Under the pieces are notes generated by a model. It did no database searches. It saw only the letters and a list, made by a program, of their open reading frames with translations, and had not been told where the DNA came from. A stretch of DNA of 64,000 bases from an uncultured Woeseiaceae bacterium (GTDB lineage Bacteria; Pseudomonadota; Gammaproteobacteria; Steroidobacterales; Woeseiaceae): NCBI GenBank assembly GCA_902517795.1, contig CABYDR010000002.1, positions 1 to 64,000 of the forward strand, read 5' to 3'. Numbering within the stretch: position 1 is the first letter of the stretch; each line of letters opens with the position of its first letter. Shown here piece by piece: positions 27,495 through 37,133 of the stretch. Position numbers and translations under genes: made by a program.

Positions 27495-30400
27495 TCATGA
27501 AGTCTTCATGAGTAAGGCTGCATTACCACCTGCAGCTGTAGTATCAATGCATAAATGACGCTCTAAGATACATCTGTCTGAAAAATTGAGATCATTAATC
27601 AAAGGGATTATTGGGCCAGACCTAGAAGCCAGTGCTCGAAGAATATCTCGTTGATCTTCTTCGTCACTCCAAGCCACTACTGCATCAAATCCATTTAAGA
27701 ACTGAAGATCAGCGCGATTTAGTGATCCTTTTATTGTTGATTCTCCTTCTGCGTCTTCAGTTATTATCAACGTTGAACATCCAGTTTCCTTTGCAGTTTG
27801 TGCTTGCAATAACGCCATATCAAAAGTTGGCCCTAAACATAACACTACACCGCGAGAATAAAAAGATAGAACGTTACTCTCACCTGTAGGTCCAGGTAAT
27901 TTATGTGACTCAAGTCTCTTTTTATTATTTTTTATTTTATTTATGGCGACTTGCACAATGTTCAACGAAATAGAATTATCAAGATTTGGCTTTACCCACT
28001 CATTTTTTTCGCTCAATGTGAATCTCTTTACATAGTTTGGACCACCTGCTTTTGGACCTGTACCTGATAGTCCTTCACCTCCGAAGGGTTGAGAACCTAC
28101 TATCGCTCCAATTTGATTCCTATTGACATATAAGTTTCCTATGTTTAGTTGGGAAGTTATTTTATCAACACGATCATCGATTCGAGTGTGCAAACCAAAA
28201 GTAAGGCCGTAATCAGAATGATTTATATCATTTATCACTTTATCAATTTCAGATACTTTAAATGTTGCTATGTGAAGGACTGGCCCGAATATTTCCTTTT
28301 CCATATCTTTGATTCCGTCAATGCGGACAACAGTTGGAGAAACATATAGTTCAGAATCATCACAGTTTAGTTTCTTTAAAATGCATTTTTTATTCTCTGC
28401 CTCCTTGATGTAAGTGTTTATATTTTTTTTTGCATTTTTATCAATAACTGGACCAATATCAGTTGATAATAACCAAGGGTCTGAAATCACTAATTCGTCC
28501 ATTGCTCCAAATAACATTTGCATAAATTCATCAGCAATGTCTTCTTGCAAATAGAGTATTCTCAGTGCTGAACATCTCTGACCTGCCGATTGAAATGATG
28601 AGCTGATGATATCTTCAATTGCTTGCTCAGGAAGGGCTGTTGAGTCCACAATCATTGCATTCAAACCACCTGTTTCAGCGATAAAAGCCATATCAACAGG
28701 TGCATTCTCAGCTATATTTTTATTGATCTTTTGGGCGGTTTCTGAGGAACCTGTAAAACATATGCCGTTAACATGTTTACTTTTTGAAAATTCGGTACCG
28801 ATTATTTCACCTTTTCCTGGAATTAACTGCAGAACATTTTTTGGCACACCTGCCTGATGAAGAAGGGTTGTAGCAATCGACGCACATATAGAAGTGGTTT
28901 CAGCTGGTTTTGCCAGCACACCATTACCGACGGACAGTGCCGCTGCAATTTGGCCAGTATAAATTGCAAGCGGAAAGTTCCAAGGCGAAATACAAGCAAA
29001 AACTCCTCTTTCAACAGAACTCGATTGTTTCAGTGCTTCTTCGGCATAATATCTCAGGAAATCGACTGCTTCTCTTAATTCACCGATTGCATCTTGCACT
29101 GTTTTCCCGGCTTCACGAGTCAATACGGCAAAAAGTTCACCAAAATTCTTTTCATAGAGATCTGCCGCCTTTTTTAATATTCGAGATCGATTTATTTGAT
29201 CACAATCATTCCAAGTACTTGCATTCATTATGGCTTTCGTTGCGTCATCTTTATTGGCAAAAATCACCGTACCAACAATATCATTAGAGTCTGCAGGATT
29301 TCTAACTGTGACTTTATCTGAGCTTGATGAGTCTTTTACTGTGAGGGGGGAAAAAGTCCACTTACACTCTTTAAAGGCTTTCCTTGAAGATTCAATATCT
29401 GAAATATCACTTTTATCTCTTATGTCCCAGCCTCTTGAATTAATTCGACTTGGTAAATAGAGTTCTGTCGGTTTGCATAATTCTGGCTTCGTCGCTGGCT
29501 TAATTTTTGATTTCACGAGAACATCTTCAGCAATTTCAGAGGCTGGTATTGATGCATCAATAAGTTGATTAACAAATGAGGAGTTTGCACCATTTTCCAA
29601 AAGGCGTCGAACAAGATATGCCAATAAGTCTCGATGTGGCCCAACGGGCGCATATATTCTGCACATTACATTTTCACGCTCCAGTATTAATCGATGAAGT
29701 ATTTCTCCCATACCATGTAATCTTTGAAATTCAAATGATGTTTCATCCGAGCAAAGCTCTAAGATCATCGCCATACTATTTGCATTATGTGTGGCAAATT
29801 GCGGATAAATCCGATCTGTTAAACTCAATAATCTCTCCGCACAATATATATATGCACAATCGGTAAATTCCTTTTTGGTAAAGACGGGGTAGTCGGAAAG
29901 ACCCTCAATTTGAGCTCTTTTGATCTCAGTATCCCAATATGCGCCCTTAACCAACCTCACCATTATTTTTCTGTCATATTTCTTTGCAATTTCATACAAC
30001 CAATCAATAACGTACATACAACGTTTGCTGTAAGCCTGAACAACCACACCAAAACCATCCCAACCTTTGAGCTCTTCATTGCTAATGACTGCTTCTATAA
30101 CATCTAAGGAAAGATCTAAACGGTCTGATTCTTCGGCATCTATATTAAGGCCCATATTTGCTTCTTTTGCCATCAAGGTCAGTGATAAAGTGTCATCAAC
30201 TAACTCTTCCATAACTCGCTCTCTTTGACTCACTTCATAACGTGGATGCAATGCGGATAATTTTACAGAGATACCTGGATTTTTTTTAACAGAGTCACAT
30301 TTTGAATTTTTCGCCAGTATTTCAATTGCAGATCTATAAGATTCATAGAACTTATTCGCATCATCTTTCGTAAGTGCTGCTTCCCCCAACATGTCATAAG

Positions 30401-31019
30401 AAAATGTGTATCCATCATTAATTTGTTTTTCACCATGTTTAAGAGCATCCTGAATTGTTTCACCGAGGACGAATTGTCTTCCCAGTTCTTTCATTGCTCT
30501 TTTAACAGCCCTTCTAATGACAGGTTCACCTAATCTTTTCACCATCCCATGTAATTTATTGGTCAGACCATCACTGTAATCATCATCAAGAACTTTTCCC
30601 GTGAGCATAAGTCCCCAGGTTGATGCATTTACCAGCAATGATTCGGATTTCCCTTTATGAAGACCCCATGAGGATGGTGCAATTTTATCCTCAATAAGCT
30701 CGTCCATAGTTTTTGCATCAGGAATTCGCATAAGCGCCTCAGCAAGACACATCAGTGCGACACCCTCATCAGTAGATAAGCCATACTCAGATAAAAATAA
30801 CTCTAATAAAGCAGGCTTTTCATCATTGCGAATATCATTAATAAGTCTTATAGCGTGCTTTTGAGATTCAATTCTGTTTTTAGGTGTGATAGAAGAAGAC
30901 TGAGACCATCTATCAATAACTTGACTCTCATCAGATAAATGAGTTTCTTGAATTAGTTCACGAAGATCGTTGCTTATTGATTTATTTGGTTTTGTCACTA
31001 AATTTTTCAATCTTTTCAA
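27495..31019 (-). CDS. putA: Bifunctional proline dehydrogenase / L-glutamate gamma-semialdehyde dehydrogenase PutA
   Basis: 'RLVKGAYWDTEIKRAQ' PRODH; 'FTGSSETAQKI', 'FQSAGQRCSALRILY' ALDH motifs; 1174 aa. Confidence 0.94.
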   Translation of the reverse strand: MKRLKNLVTKPNKSISNDLRELIQETHLSDESQVIDRWSQSSSITPKNRIESQKHAIRLINDIRNDEKPALLELFLSEYGLSTDEGVALMCLAEALMRIPDAKTMDELIEDKIAPSSWGLHKGKSESLLVNASTWGLMLTGKVLDDDYSDGLTNKLHGMVKRLGEPVIRRAVKRAMKELGRQFVLGETIQDALKHGEKQINDGYTFSYDMLGEAALTKDDANKFYESYRSAIEILAKNSKCDSVKKNPGISVKLSALHPRYEVSQRERVMEELVDDTLSLTLMAKEANMGLNIDAEESDRLDLSLDVIEAVISNEELKGWDGFGVVVQAYSKRCMYVIDWLYEIAKKYDRKIMVRLVKGAYWDTEIKRAQIEGLSDYPVFTKKEFTDCAYIYCAERLLSLTDRIYPQFATHNANSMAMILELCSDETSFEFQRLHGMGEILHRLILERENVMCRIYAPVGPHRDLLAYLVRRLLENGANSSFVNQLIDASIPASEIAEDVLVKSKIKPATKPELCKPTELYLPSRINSRGWDIRDKSDISDIESSRKAFKECKWTFSPLTVKDSSSSDKVTVRNPADSNDIVGTVIFANKDDATKAIMNASTWNDCDQINRSRILKKAADLYEKNFGELFAVLTREAGKTVQDAIGELREAVDFLRYYAEEALKQSSSVERGVFACISPWNFPLAIYTGQIAAALSVGNGVLAKPAETTSICASIATTLLHQAGVPKNVLQLIPGKGEIIGTEFSKSKHVNGICFTGSSETAQKINKNIAENAPVDMAFIAETGGLNAMIVDSTALPEQAIEDIISSSFQSAGQRCSALRILYLQEDIADEFMQMLFGAMDELVISDPWLLSTDIGPVIDKNAKKNINTYIKEAENKKCILKKLNCDDSELYVSPTVVRIDGIKDMEKEIFGPVLHIATFKVSEIDKVINDINHSDYGLTFGLHTRIDDRVDKITSQLNIGNLYVNRNQIGAIVGSQPFGGEGLSGTGPKAGGPNYVKRFTLSEKNEWVKPNLDNSISLNIVQVAINKIKNNKKRLESHKLPGPTGESNVLSFYSRGVVLCLGPTFDMALLQAQTAKETGCSTLIITEDAEGESTIKGSLNRADLQFLNGFDAVVAWSDEEDQRDILRALASRSGPIIPLINDLNFSDRCILERHLCIDTTAAGGNAALLMKTS

Positions 31020-31407
31020 GACTTATTTTGTCTTTTAGTGACATGACATAAGCTGCTGCAGCCAGTATTAATATAGCTCCTGCTTCACTCAATAATAGTA
31101 AGGCATTCATGTCTTTACTCTGCATTATTATCAACCGACAGAGTGCTGTGATTGCAATTATTATTGGTAATGTTACAGGTATCCTTGTGGTGGAGTAAAA
31201 AGCTCCAACCATACCTATGATTTCAACATAGATAAATAGCATAAAAAGATCAGCGAGAGTGATATCCATATTGTGATACATGCTGTGTAGATATCTTACT
31301 GCCGCTATGCACGTTACTATACCGATAATTGAGAGAAGCAAGCGTTCACTGGCAGTCGTGGTCCAATGCAAACCCTTCATAATCTTGGTCAGTTTATTTT
31401 TATCCAT
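30982..31407 (-). CDS. PsiE-like small membrane protein
   Basis: Four hydrophobic segments, 'FMLFIYVEIIGMVGAFYSTTRIPVTLPIIIAITALCR' PsiE-like; overlaps putA start by 38 bp. Confidence 0.65.
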   Translation of the reverse strand: MDKNKLTKIMKGLHWTTTASERLLLSIIGIVTCIAAVRYLHSMYHNMDITLADLFMLFIYVEIIGMVGAFYSTTRIPVTLPIIIAITALCRLIIMQSKDMNALLLLSEAGAILILAAAAYVMSLKDKISLEKIEKFSDKTK

Positions 31408-31526
31408 GGTATTTTCTCTGTTTATTTTTTGTACCGATACTTTATCAATATTATTAAAAATACAAAATAAAATGTCCTAATTAATTTTATAATTATTGGG
31501 TATAGCAAAATCTTGAAATATTAACT

Positions 31527-31736
31527 ATGAAAAAAAATACAACACATCATGAGATTATCGAAATGGCTTGGGCGGATGAAATCAGTTTTGATGCCATTGA
31601 ATTTCAAACCGGTTTACCTGAGAAAGAAGTGATTGCCATCATGAAAGTGAACTTAAAAAGATCCAGTTATCAATTATGGAGAAAAAGGGTATACGCCAGA
31701 AAGTCAAAGCATTCAAAGAAAAATAAAATAGAGTGA
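31527..31736 (+). CDS. TIGR03643/DUF2805-type small protein
   Basis: 'IIEMAWADEISFDAIEFQTGLPEKEVIAIMKVNLKRSSYQLWRKRV' typical. Confidence 0.8.
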   Translation: MKKNTTHHEIIEMAWADEISFDAIEFQTGLPEKEVIAIMKVNLKRSSYQLWRKRVYARKSKHSKKNKIE

Positions 31737-31769
31737 GTTTTAAGTAAAAATTTTAAATTTAATTATTCC

Positions 31770-32213
31770 ATGAAAATCTTATCATTCATTTCTATTTTTA
31801 CAATCGTCTTTATTCATAATGTTTGGGCAGGATTGAATACCATACAGTGCCATTTGATTGAAATAACAAGAGCAAACCAAACTAACGATGTCAGCCATAT
31901 TGGTTATTACTATGATTTGATAATCAATCTAGAGGAAAATAGTGTAAGTAAATTTATACCGATCCAGAAATTTTTTGCTGTGAATCAGAAATTTGAAAAT
32001 ATGAAAATTACCTCAAAATCTGATGATCAAAAAAGCTTGAATTTTGAACGTGTTTCAAAAAATAACAGTTATCCAGACCAAACAAACAAGTATCACTATT
32101 CATTAACCGATAACATGAAAGAACTGACTGTTAAGATTATCCAGTTCGATAAATTAAAGGATAAAATGTTGGTTGATGAATATTCAAGGAAATATAAATG
32201 CAAAAAAAATTAA
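31770..32213 (+). CDS. Secreted protein of unknown function
   Basis: N-terminal signal sequence; ORF in a co-oriented run. Confidence 0.5.
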   Translation: MKILSFISIFTIVFIHNVWAGLNTIQCHLIEITRANQTNDVSHIGYYYDLIINLEENSVSKFIPIQKFFAVNQKFENMKITSKSDDQKSLNFERVSKNNSYPDQTNKYHYSLTDNMKELTVKIIQFDKLKDKMLVDEYSRKYKCKKN

Positions 32214-32226
32214 CTGAGGCGGTAAT

Positions 32227-33153
32227 ATGAAAAAAAATACAAAAGCCATTTTTCTGTTCTTATTATTTTCTATTTTTAGCTTTTCATTGCTTGCGTCACA
32301 AGACAATAAGGATTTGAAAAATGTTTACTCGGTATCAGGAGAAACTCTACCAGCACTCATACCAAGTGAATCCAGTATAGCGAAACTAGAAATTGCAAGG
32401 ATGAACTATCTAAAAAATCCTTCTGATCCAGATACAATGATCTGGCTTGGTCGTCGTATTGCCTATACAGGTAATTATCACGCTGCAATAGATATGTTTA
32501 CGCAGGGCATAAGAAAGTTTCCTGAGGATGCACGATTCTATCGTCATAGGGGCCATCGATATATATCAATCAGGCAGTTTGATAATGCCATTTCAGATCT
32601 AGAGCTCGCCTCAGAGTTGATGAAGAACAAACCAAATCAAATCGAACCCGATGGACTGCCTAATAAAAAAAATATCCCTCTTACGACGACATATGGAAAT
32701 ATATGGTATCACTTAGGGTTAGCACACTATCTAAAGCAGAATTGGATCGAAGCGTTAGCGGCGTTCCAGAATGGTTATGATTTGGGAGGCAACGATGACA
32801 ATTTGGTCTCGACTGGTCACTGGATATTTATGATATTAAATCTTATGGGAGAGCCCGAAAAAGCCAACCAGAAACTGCGTGAAATTCATGCCGATATGAA
32901 TATCATTGAGAATATGAGTTATCACCAATTGTGCCTTCTCTACAAAAATGACATCAGTGTCGATCGGCTTCTCTCTGCGAATGGAGACAATCCGAGCAGT
33001 GCTGCAGTCGCCTATGGTGTGGCAAATTACTTCTATTACAATGAGGATAAAGAGAAGTCAGATGAGTTATTGAAAAATATCATAAAAGGTTCAAGTTGGA
33101 GCGCATTTGGTTTTATTGCTGCTGAGGTTGATTTGGCAAATGAAGAAAGGTGA
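32227..33153 (+). CDS. Tetratricopeptide-repeat secreted protein
   Basis: Signal peptide; 'YHAAIDMFTQGIRKFPEDARFYRHRGHRYISIRQFDNAISDLELA' TPR-like. Confidence 0.75.
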   Translation: MKKNTKAIFLFLLFSIFSFSLLASQDNKDLKNVYSVSGETLPALIPSESSIAKLEIARMNYLKNPSDPDTMIWLGRRIAYTGNYHAAIDMFTQGIRKFPEDARFYRHRGHRYISIRQFDNAISDLELASELMKNKPNQIEPDGLPNKKNIPLTTTYGNIWYHLGLAHYLKQNWIEALAAFQNGYDLGGNDDNLVSTGHWIFMILNLMGEPEKANQKLREIHADMNIIENMSYHQLCLLYKNDISVDRLLSANGDNPSSAAVAYGVANYFYYNEDKEKSDELLKNIIKGSSWSAFGFIAAEVDLANEER

Positions 33154-33157
33154 TAAA

Positions 33158-33736
33158 TTAGGCTGAAAGCTCTTTAATGCAATTGTCTGAATTATTCGAA
33201 GGTGAATTCACCATTTTGCTTACCGGATGAAATTTAATGTTCATTGAGACGTTTGACGCAATATGATCTTTACCTGCAAGCCAAGTGCTCTCATCATTTT
33301 TATCAAGAATAACAGGCATCCGGTGGTGAATATGTTTAATGCTTTCTTCTGCCTGTTTGGTAACTATCGCGCAACCATTTATTCCATTGTATTCAGTGTA
33401 TATTCCTGCAAAAGAGAAAACCTTATGATCAAAATGAAAATAATACGGTTGTTTATTTTTTTCTTCTCTAAGCCATTCATACCAACCATCAGCAATAATT
33501 AAGCACCTTTTTGCCATCCTAAAGCTGGGTTTTTCGTTTAAAGTTTCAGATCTTGCGTTTATGAGATTAAATGGTTTTTTTGCCCATGTTGGATTGTATG
33601 CCCATAACATCATTTCAGGTTCATCTGTAAATGTGAGTATTGAGCTTGAGGGTGTCACGTTATAATTAGCCCTTATATCAATTTTATATTCCTCGTAAAT
33701 TGCCTGAGGATCTTTATTAGTGAATCTGCCACACAT
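33158..33736 (-). CDS. SRAP-domain protein (abasic site processing, YedK family)
   Basis: N-terminal 'MCGRFTN' catalytic Cys2, 'NARSETLNEKPSFR', 'CLIIADGWYEW', 'IHHRMPVIL'. Confidence 0.93.
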   Translation of the reverse strand: MCGRFTNKDPQAIYEEYKIDIRANYNVTPSSSILTFTDEPEMMLWAYNPTWAKKPFNLINARSETLNEKPSFRMAKRCLIIADGWYEWLREEKNKQPYYFHFDHKVFSFAGIYTEYNGINGCAIVTKQAEESIKHIHHRMPVILDKNDESTWLAGKDHIASNVSMNIKFHPVSKMVNSPSNNSDNCIKELSA

Positions 33737-33826
33737 AGTTATATTTTATTTTAAAAAAAGTGCTACTAAAAAAAATTGGGTAAAATAAAATACCTCTTTA
33801 ACTAATAATTTGTAAAGTAGAAAATT

Positions 33827-34822
33827 TTGAGAATTGCAATCATAGGAGCAGGTATTTCAGGTTTAACCGCTGCCAGAGAACTTAATGATCTAGGGGAGAT
33901 AAGTCTATTTGAAAAATCTCGAGGTGCCGGCGGAAGAATTTGTTCGAGATATGCAGAGCCATATGTTTTTGATCATGGTGCTCAATTTTTTATTGCCAGA
34001 ACCAATAAATTCAAAAGTTTTTTAGAGCCAATGATTGATGCAGGAGTAATTGAACCTTGGAATGCAAATTTCGTAGAAATAAAAAAGGGCAAAATAATCA
34101 GCAGAAGACAGTGGGATCTTAACCACCCACATTATGTAGGTTTACCGACAATGAGTGAGATTGGTAGATACTTGTCAAAAGATCTCAATTTACATTTAAA
34201 TACAGAAGTGCATATAAAAAGGAAAAAAGATCGATGGCAGATTGTCGATATAGAAGGAAAGGATCGAGGGCTCTTTGACTGGGTTATATCGACAGCACCT
34301 TCCTCACAGTCTGCATCACTTTTGCAAACAGATTATAAATTTCATAAGACTTTGTTTGAAAGAAAAATGATGGGATGTTTTTCTCTTATGCTGGGCTTTA
34401 ATGACAGTTTAGATTTAGATTGGGAGGCAGCATTTATTAAAGAGGCAGACATCAGTTGGATCTCTGTAAACAGTTCTAAGCCAGGTCGAAAAAGTGACTA
34501 TACATTGTTAGTTCATTCAACAAATTTATGGGCTGAAGAAAATATCAATGAAGAAAAAGACAAAGTCATAGAGCACCTAATGAATGAGACATCGAAAATC
34601 ATTGGCAAGGGAGTTTACGATGCTGTGCATATTGATATTCATAGATGGAAGTATGCGAATATAAAAAAACAAAGCGTTAATTCTCCTTTTATTGATAAAA
34701 AGAATAAATTAGCTGCATGCGGAGACTGGTTTATAAAAGGTCGGATCGAGTCAGCATTTTTAAGTGGTTTTGATTTAGCAACCGAAATGCGTAATCTATT
34801 CTCTAAGCAAATAAAGAGATGA
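33827..34822 (+). CDS. FAD-dependent oxidoreductase, renalase/amine-oxidase-like (TTG start)
   Basis: 'RIAIIGAGISGLTAARELNDLGEISLFEKSRGAGGRICSR' dinucleotide-binding motif, 'DHGAQFF'. Confidence 0.85.
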   Translation: MRIAIIGAGISGLTAARELNDLGEISLFEKSRGAGGRICSRYAEPYVFDHGAQFFIARTNKFKSFLEPMIDAGVIEPWNANFVEIKKGKIISRRQWDLNHPHYVGLPTMSEIGRYLSKDLNLHLNTEVHIKRKKDRWQIVDIEGKDRGLFDWVISTAPSSQSASLLQTDYKFHKTLFERKMMGCFSLMLGFNDSLDLDWEAAFIKEADISWISVNSSKPGRKSDYTLLVHSTNLWAEENINEEKDKVIEHLMNETSKIIGKGVYDAVHIDIHRWKYANIKKQSVNSPFIDKKNKLAACGDWFIKGRIESAFLSGFDLATEMRNLFSKQIKR

Positions 34823-36060
34823 AAAAATCTTCTGTAAGAAAATGGCTAGTAATGTTGATCCTCTCCGTTTCGGCGAGTTCTATTTATTTGCTGCCATTTT
34901 TGCAAGAGGTTTACTATCGACCGCTAGCGGATGCTCTTCAATTAAACAATACTCAAGTGGGCTCTTTGATGAGTATTTACGGCACTTTTGCAATGCTTAC
35001 TTATTTTCCTGGCGGATGGGTCGCAGACAAGATAATACCAAGATATCTAATTTCAATCTCCCTGATTACCACGGGACTTATTGGTTTATATTTCGCGACA
35101 CTCCCTAGTTATGAAATCAGTTTGATTATTCATGCATTATGGGGAGTGACGACGACGTTATTATTTTGGAGTTCAATTGTTCGGGTAACTCGACATTGGG
35201 CTCCGCCAGACGAGCAAGGTAAAGCTTTTGGTTTTCTGCAAACAGGAAGAAGTATCAGTGATGTCATTGTGTCTATTCCGATATTAGCAATTTTTGGTAT
35301 TTTGGGGAGTAGTGTTTTTGCCTTATCAATGGTTATTATTCAGATATCTGTAATTACGATTATTGCGGGAATTGCGGCTTGGTATGTCCTATCAAACGAG
35401 GATGGAGGCGAGAATACCGAAATTTTACCGTTTGGATCTAGTATTAAGGAGATTATTTCAGTTCTGAAAATGCGCGCTGTATGGCTGATAGCTGTTGTTG
35501 TATTGGCAGCTTATTCAGCGTATTGGGGTGCTTATAGATTTACGTCCTATTCAACAGATATATTCTCATTGAGTGTTATTGCTGCAGGTGCAATTAGCAT
35601 CGGGAAAATGGTTATGAGTCCGCCCTCAGCCCTAATAGCAGGATTCGTATCAGATAAAGTTGGCATTGCTAAATCTATCATTGTTTTGTTTGTTGTGCTT
35701 ATTATATCGTTTGTTATCTTTGCTTTTTTACCAGGTGTACCCTCATTTTTGCCTGTAATGTTAATAAATGTAGCGATTGCTTCTTTTGCGATTTTCGCAC
35801 TCAGAGCAATATATTATGCTTTACTTGAAGAAGGAGGGATCCCTGTTATTGTGACTGGAACGGCAACAGGATTTATTTCCATGATCGGATTTACACCCGA
35901 TATATTTATGCCATTGCTCGGTGGTATCTTGCTGGATAGTATGCCAACAATAGAGGGATATAGAGCTTTTTTTATTAGCGTTGCTGTAATATGTGGATTA
36001 GGGTTAGCAGCATCAATTTGTTTGTATAGAATAGCATTAGAAAGAAAAAAGAATGGGTAA
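34819..36060 (+). CDS. MFS transporter
   Basis: 12-TM pattern; 'GGWVADKI'; 4-bp ATGA overlap with the upstream gene. Confidence 0.85.
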   Translation: MKKSSVRKWLVMLILSVSASSIYLLPFLQEVYYRPLADALQLNNTQVGSLMSIYGTFAMLTYFPGGWVADKIIPRYLISISLITTGLIGLYFATLPSYEISLIIHALWGVTTTLLFWSSIVRVTRHWAPPDEQGKAFGFLQTGRSISDVIVSIPILAIFGILGSSVFALSMVIIQISVITIIAGIAAWYVLSNEDGGENTEILPFGSSIKEIISVLKMRAVWLIAVVVLAAYSAYWGAYRFTSYSTDIFSLSVIAAGAISIGKMVMSPPSALIAGFVSDKVGIAKSIIVLFVVLIISFVIFAFLPGVPSFLPVMLINVAIASFAIFALRAIYYALLEEGGIPVIVTGTATGFISMIGFTPDIFMPLLGGILLDSMPTIEGYRAFFISVAVICGLGLAASICLYRIALERKKNG

Positions 36061-36092
36061 TGCATAATTTTTTAAGAGGCAAAAGAAATAAT

Positions 36093-37091
36093 ATGAAACT
36101 TTCGTTAAAACTCATATTCTTTATCATTGCAGCTTCAATTGTCTCTTGCACAAAAAACGAAGTTTCATATGTCGAAGACAGTTCTTTTGCAGATGTTTGT
36201 CAAAGTCTTCCCGTGCCTGCTAATAAAATATTACCTTTGAATGATGCTTCTACAGAGTGGTTTCAGGTCTATGAATCACATAAGGGTGTTTATTCAATAG
36301 TTGAACCCTACCAATTTCAAATGAGCATCTCGCATTTAATTTTAGGTGATGAGCGCGCATTACTCTTTGATACAGGTATGGGTATGGCGCCCATAAAACC
36401 TGTCATTGAATCATTGACAGACCTTCCTGTAACGGTTTTAAACTCACACACACATTTTGATCACGTAGGCGGTAATGCAGAATTTGATAATATTCTCGCG
36501 GTTGATTCACCTTATACAAGAGCAAATATGAAAGGATTTTCTCATGAGGAAGTAGCGGGTGATGTCATTGATGAAGCTTTTTGCAACGGTCCACCAAAGA
36601 GTCTCGATACAGAGAATTACTATACGCGAGCGTGGTCCGCAGACAATTTTGTTATTGATGGCCAAATAATTGATTTAGGCAATAGACTTATCGAGGTAAT
36701 TGATGTTCCAGGTCATACACCTGACGCATTAGCACTTCTAGATCAAGAAAATGCATTACTTTTCACAGGTGATACCTATTATGATGACAATTTATGGTTG
36801 TTTTCACCGGAAACAGATCTCGATCATTATTCTGAATCAATAGCAAAATTATCCAAGCTAGAAAATCAAATTGAGTTTATTTTTGGGGCGCATACATCAG
36901 CAAGAGTTGATGCGGGTATATTATCAAAAGTTAAAGAGAGCTTTTCAAAATTACGATCAGGTAAAGTGAAGCCAATTCATGAAGTACAAGATAGACTGAT
37001 CTATGAAATAGATGGAGTAAATTTTGTTACTTCGAAATCAATATTGGCCGGAGAAAAGATTAGTATGGATAAAGGTGCAAGCGGTTTATGA
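36093..37091 (+). CDS. MBL-fold metallo-hydrolase, lipoprotein (probable ATG at 36093)
   Basis: Lipobox 'ASIVSCTK', 'VLNSHTHFDHVGGN' metal motif, 'IEVIDVPGHTPDALALLD', 'LFTGDTYY'. Confidence 0.88.
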   Translation: MKLSLKLIFFIIAASIVSCTKNEVSYVEDSSFADVCQSLPVPANKILPLNDASTEWFQVYESHKGVYSIVEPYQFQMSISHLILGDERALLFDTGMGMAPIKPVIESLTDLPVTVLNSHTHFDHVGGNAEFDNILAVDSPYTRANMKGFSHEEVAGDVIDEAFCNGPPKSLDTENYYTRAWSADNFVIDGQIIDLGNRLIEVIDVPGHTPDALALLDQENALLFTGDTYYDDNLWLFSPETDLDHYSESIAKLSKLENQIEFIFGAHTSARVDAGILSKVKESFSKLRSGKVKPIHEVQDRLIYEIDGVNFVTSKSILAGEKISMDKGASGL

Positions 37092-37133
37092 TATATATCA
37101 TATATTTATATTAACAATATAAAGTAACACTGT

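Noticed and set aside
28910-29287. Plus-strand 125-aa ORF inside putA
   Set aside because: Antisense shadow of the ALDH domain; no coherent motif
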